Below are positions 61,162 through 64,000 of a stretch of DNA of 64,000 bases, piece by piece. The DNA is from Cryptomeria japonica (taxonomy: Eukaryota > Streptophyta > Pinopsida > Cupressales > Cupressaceae), in the NCBI RefSeq assembly GCF_030272615.1, contig NC_081413.1, positions 334,034,302 to 334,098,301 of the forward strand. The letters run 5' to 3'. Below the pieces are notes generated by a model. It did no database searches. It worked only from the letters and a program-made list of their open reading frames with translations, and was not told the origin of the DNA. Both the position numbers and the translations under genes were made by a program. Each line of letters opens with the position of its first letter. The stretch's first letter is position 1.

Positions 61162-61990
61162 ACTCCTTAGACAATTTTAAATGACTAGCCAAAGGTGTAC
61201 TAACTGCTTTTGCATCCTGCATGTTAAATCTTTTCAACACCTTCTTTATATACTCGCTTTCGGACAAATTCAAGGTTCTATTTTTCTTGTCCCGTGTAAT
61301 CCTCATACCGAGAATTTGCTTAGCTGCACCCAAATCCTTCATAGCAAATGACCTGGCTAATTTCTGTTTAAGATCATTTATATGTTGCATGTTAGACCCA
61401 GCAACAAGCATGTCATCAACATAAAGAAACATGATAATATAGCTGCCATTATCCAATCTCTTAAAATATACCCAATGATCATAATGACATCTATGATAAT
61501 CATGTTCAACCATGAAACTATAAAATTTTAAATACCATTGTCGGGGTGCTTGCTTTAGGCCATACAAACTTTTCTTCAACCTGCACACCAAGTTCTCCTT
61601 ACCTTTGAGCTCATATCCCTGTGGTTGCAATATGTAAATTTCCTCCTCCAAATCTCCATGGAGAAAAGATGTTTTGACATCTAATTGTTCAAGATGTAAA
61701 TCATCTGCAGCCACAAGACTAAGTACAGTTCTAATTGAAGTCATTTTTACAACTGGAGAAAATATTTCATCATAATCTATACCCTTTTTCTATGCAAAAC
61801 CTTTTACCACAAGTCTGGCCTTATATCTTTTCTGACCTCCTTCCTCCTCCTTCAGCCGATAAACCCATTTGTTAGGCAAGGCTCTTTTTTCTGCAAGTAA
61901 AGGGACTAAGTCCCAAGTCTTATTTTTCATCAAGGAGTCCATCTCCTCTTTCATGCCTAGCTCTCACTGTTGTTTGGCATCCACCTGCAT
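61162..61990 (-). pseudogene. Copia3 reverse transcriptase, N-terminal and palm part
   Basis: MKEEMDSLMKNKTWDLVPL, LPNKWVYRLKEE and RYKARLVVKGFA, a TAG, then from 61744 an open run: LEQLDVKTSFLHGDLEEEIY, CRLKKSLYGLKQAPRQWY and the active site FLYVDDMLVAGSN. LARSFAMKDLGAAKQILGM and VLKRFNMQDAKAVSTPLAS follow, ending LSKE at the gypsy junction. All the catalytic Asp positions are kept. Its frame continues at 43868. Confidence 0.92.
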
Positions 61991-62197
61991 TGCTTTTTCA
62001 TATTCTTTTGGTTCACCAGAATTAGTTAATAAAATAGAATACAAAGAAGGAGAAAATATTTCAGGGGGTCTACTTGACCTCGTAGAATGTCTAACACTTG
62101 CAGGAGTTTGTGGGACAATCTATTATTGCTGAGCATCAGGTACCTATGGCATTTCATTTTCAGGAATCTCATCCAACACGACATATTCTTGTTTGTC

Positions 62198-63208
62198 CTA
62201 TTCATGCTTCTTTTCCTGCATCTGTTCTTTATACATAACCTTCTCATTGAATATAAAATCTCTACTTCTAATTATTTGCTTATTTTCAAAATCCCATAAA
62301 CGATAGCCATATTCATCTATCCCATATCCAATGAAGGTACATTTTTGAGATTTAGTATCAAGCTTGGTTCTGTTTTCTTTATCAACATGGACAAAAGCTT
62401 CACAACCAAAAGTTTTTAGAAAAGAATAATTTACCTTTTTACCATTCCATGCCTCCTCTGGAATACCACCATCCAAAGGGGTTGAAGGTCCTCTATTTAT
62501 CAAATAGACAACAGTATGTACAACATCTACCCAAAAATGTAAGGGCAATCCAACATGCAATCTCATTCTCCTCACTCGTTCCATGATAGTCCTATTCATT
62601 CTCTCCGACACACCATTTTCCTATGGAGTTCCTGGAACTATCTTCTACCTTCGAATCCCATTTAAGGAGCAGTAATCTTCAAATGATTTTCTGCAATACT
62701 TACCTCCATTATCCGATCTGAGACACTTCAACTTTTTTCCTATCTCATTCTCAACCAAAGATTTCCATTTCTTTAAAGTTTCAAAAACATCTGATTTTTG
62801 TTTTAGGAAATATACCCATATTTTTCTGGTTGAGTCATCAATAAAAATAACATAATAATAAGAGCCACCAAGAGATGATACCTGAGCTGGTCCCCATACA
62901 TCTAAATGTACAAGCTCTAACTTCTCACTCTTCTTCTCTTTCCCTACCTTGAGAAATCTGACTCTTTTCTGTTTACCATAAACACAGTTTTCATAGAACT
63001 CTAAATCAATCTTCTTTAGTCCTGACAATAGATTTTTGGAGTGAAGGGTTTTCATCCCTTTCTCACTCATGTGCCCAAGTCTATGGTGCCACATTATCAA
63101 ATCTATTCTTGCAATATCTATTGTTGTTGTCCATGCAGTAACTTTATTTGTAGCAGCTAAGGTAGAGTAAGTGTTACCAGTACACAGATATAATGTGCCT
63201 ACCTTCAC
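62198..63208 (-). pseudogene. Copia3 integrase
   Basis: Zinc finger: WHHRLGHMSEKG and FYENCVYGKQK, where the first Cys of the C..C pair is Tyr. Core: LVHLDVWGPAQ (Asp), CLRSDNGGKYC (Asp), then two stops around GIRR and PGTP, and NGVSERMNRTI (Glu). Then PEEAWNGKKVNYSFLKTFGC and FIGYGIDEYGYRLWD. DDE is intact and the N-terminal finger damaged. A Glu/Lys-rich hinge with stops (62197-62000) leads to the RT. Confidence 0.92.
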
Positions 63209-63511
63209 ACCTTTAACTACTACTAATGATCCTTTAGTGACCTTCTAGATACTATCTTAGAAGGTTACTATGTAACCTTCACTACCTAGTTGCCCTGCAG
63301 AAATTAAATTTCTTCTTAAGTTAGGAACATGTCTTACCTCCTGCAGAAACCAGTCATTTCTATTCTGCAACTTGATCTTTATCTTTCATTTTCCAACAAT
63401 TTGATAGTGCTCATCATCACCCAAATATACCTGTCCAAAATCACCTTGAACATAATCTAGAAAATATTTTCTATGGGGTGTAGCATGAAATGAAGCCCCA
63501 AAATCTATTAC
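63209..63511 (-). pseudogene. Copia3 protease
   Basis: VIDFGASFHATPHRKYF: the usual D-S-G reads D-F-G. VYLGDDEHYQIVGK, a stop, EVRHVPNLRRNLISAGQLGS and YIVTF follow, with stops near 63425 and 63250. Order and spacing to gag and integrase fit TNT1-type elements. Confidence 0.8.
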
Positions 63512-64000
63512 CTAGGAATCATTAACATTATCCAAAAATAAGATTAAAGCATCTTGTAAAGTATTACTTGCAATATTATCTTCCTTACTGTCATTTTCAT
63601 TTTTGTCTCCTTCTTTGTTTTTTCGAGACCAACAGTCTTTCTTTAGATGACCAGGCTTTCCGCAGTACCAGCAATATTTCTTTCCTCTAGATTGAGAGCA
63701 TCCTTTCTTTGACTTCCCTTGTGACTTCTCATTCCAAGGGCCTTTTCCTCTTTCCTTTGATCTTCCTCTGTTCTCCACATTCAAAACACTACTTGATGAT
63801 GTTGGAGTCTCACCTATGCTTTTCCTTTGTATTTCCTCGCTTAAGATAACACCAACAATATCATCAAATACCAAAGTATTTTTACCAGAGACAGAGTTAC
63901 TTACAACCATAACCAAGCTATTCCAGCTTTCTGGCAAAGAACATAAAATCAAGAGAGCCCTAACCTCTTCTGCAAAAGTAATTTTTACCTAAGACAATTG
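63512..64000 (-). pseudogene. Copia3 gag, C-terminal part
   Basis: The frame enters from the right edge with EEVRALLILCSLPESWNSLV, the end of the UBN2-type gag. A basic Ser/Gly/Lys-rich stretch and an intact CCHC knuckle, CWYCGKPGHLKKDC, follow. A TAG at 63512 separates it from the protease. No other stop in the ~160 codons seen. The N-terminus, primer site and 5' LTR lie beyond 64000. Confidence 0.88.

Larger units (their letters stand above)
42579..64000 (-). mobile_element. Copia3, TNT1-type Copia element, 5' end off-window
   Basis: Minus-strand gag, protease, integrase and RT occupy 64000-61162. RT end, RNase H, polypurine tract and 3' LTR occupy 43868-42579. The 17.3-kb gypsy element lies between them. 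If it and one copy of its duplication are set aside, the frame runs directly from the residues LSKE to the residues PKAQEEVKKM across the join. The 5' LTR and primer site are right of 64000, so the outer duplication cannot be checked. The domain sequences look like the widespread TNT 1-94 type. Confidence 0.9.

Overview
This window is repeat-only plant nuclear DNA. It is AT-rich and made of nested, mostly broken LTR retrotransposons of the Copia and Ty3/gypsy (Tat/Ogre-like) types, one 5'-truncated LINE and several very long solo LTRs. I found no host gene, rRNA, tRNA or CRISPR array. Initiator-Met-type primer sites, plant LINE RNase H and the dual-RNase-H gypsy layout identify a land plant. 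The very long LTRs and deep nesting suggest a large genome, plausibly a gymnosperm (inference only).

Layout. 1-3774: right part of a long LTR ending in GGGCATTACA, containing an 82-bp tandem array. 3775-14392: a minus-strand Copia element (Copia0: gag remnant, primer site, 5' LTR). Its LTR is split by a second minus-strand Copia (Copia1, 5448-14058, duplication ACTTT), whose 3' LTR is split by a solo LTR (6161-7225, duplication ATCTC). 14535-32423: a plus-strand Copia (Copia2, duplication ATTTA). Copia2 was hit by a minus-strand LINE in its 5' LTR (14654-19022), a 4.1-kb solo LTR in gag (LTR-A, 19986-24107, duplication AAGGG) and a 3.5-kb solo LTR in its 3' LTR (LTR-D, 28042-31582). 33087-37350 and 38653-42557: two more ~4-kb solo LTRs (LTR-B and LTR-C) with perfect duplications GAAAA and CTAAT, separated by an unidentified decayed reading frame. 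42579-64000: a minus-strand TNT1-type Copia (Copia3) running off the right edge. Its polymerase is split by a 17.3-kb minus-strand Tat/Ogre-like gypsy element (43869-61161).

How the parts work. Each LTR element supplied its own promoter, primer site, gag, protease, integrase, reverse transcriptase and RNase H. All coding regions seen here are interrupted, so no copy is likely to be autonomous now. The insertion boundaries fix the relative order: hosts Copia0, Copia2 and Copia3 are older than their inserts. The gypsy element has LTRs about 97% identical by an eye count and is the best preserved.

Most interesting content. (1) A frame-continuous 638-codon plant-mobile-domain-like frame lies antisense inside the gypsy element, between integrase and 3' LTR. 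(2) A 536-codon extra frame lies downstream of the LINE RNase H. (3) The ~4-kb solo-LTR family carries conserved paired hairpins and a hypervariable internal site. (4) The gypsy leader has three arrays of ~21-bp repeats, and a G-patch-like segment sits between its protease and RT.
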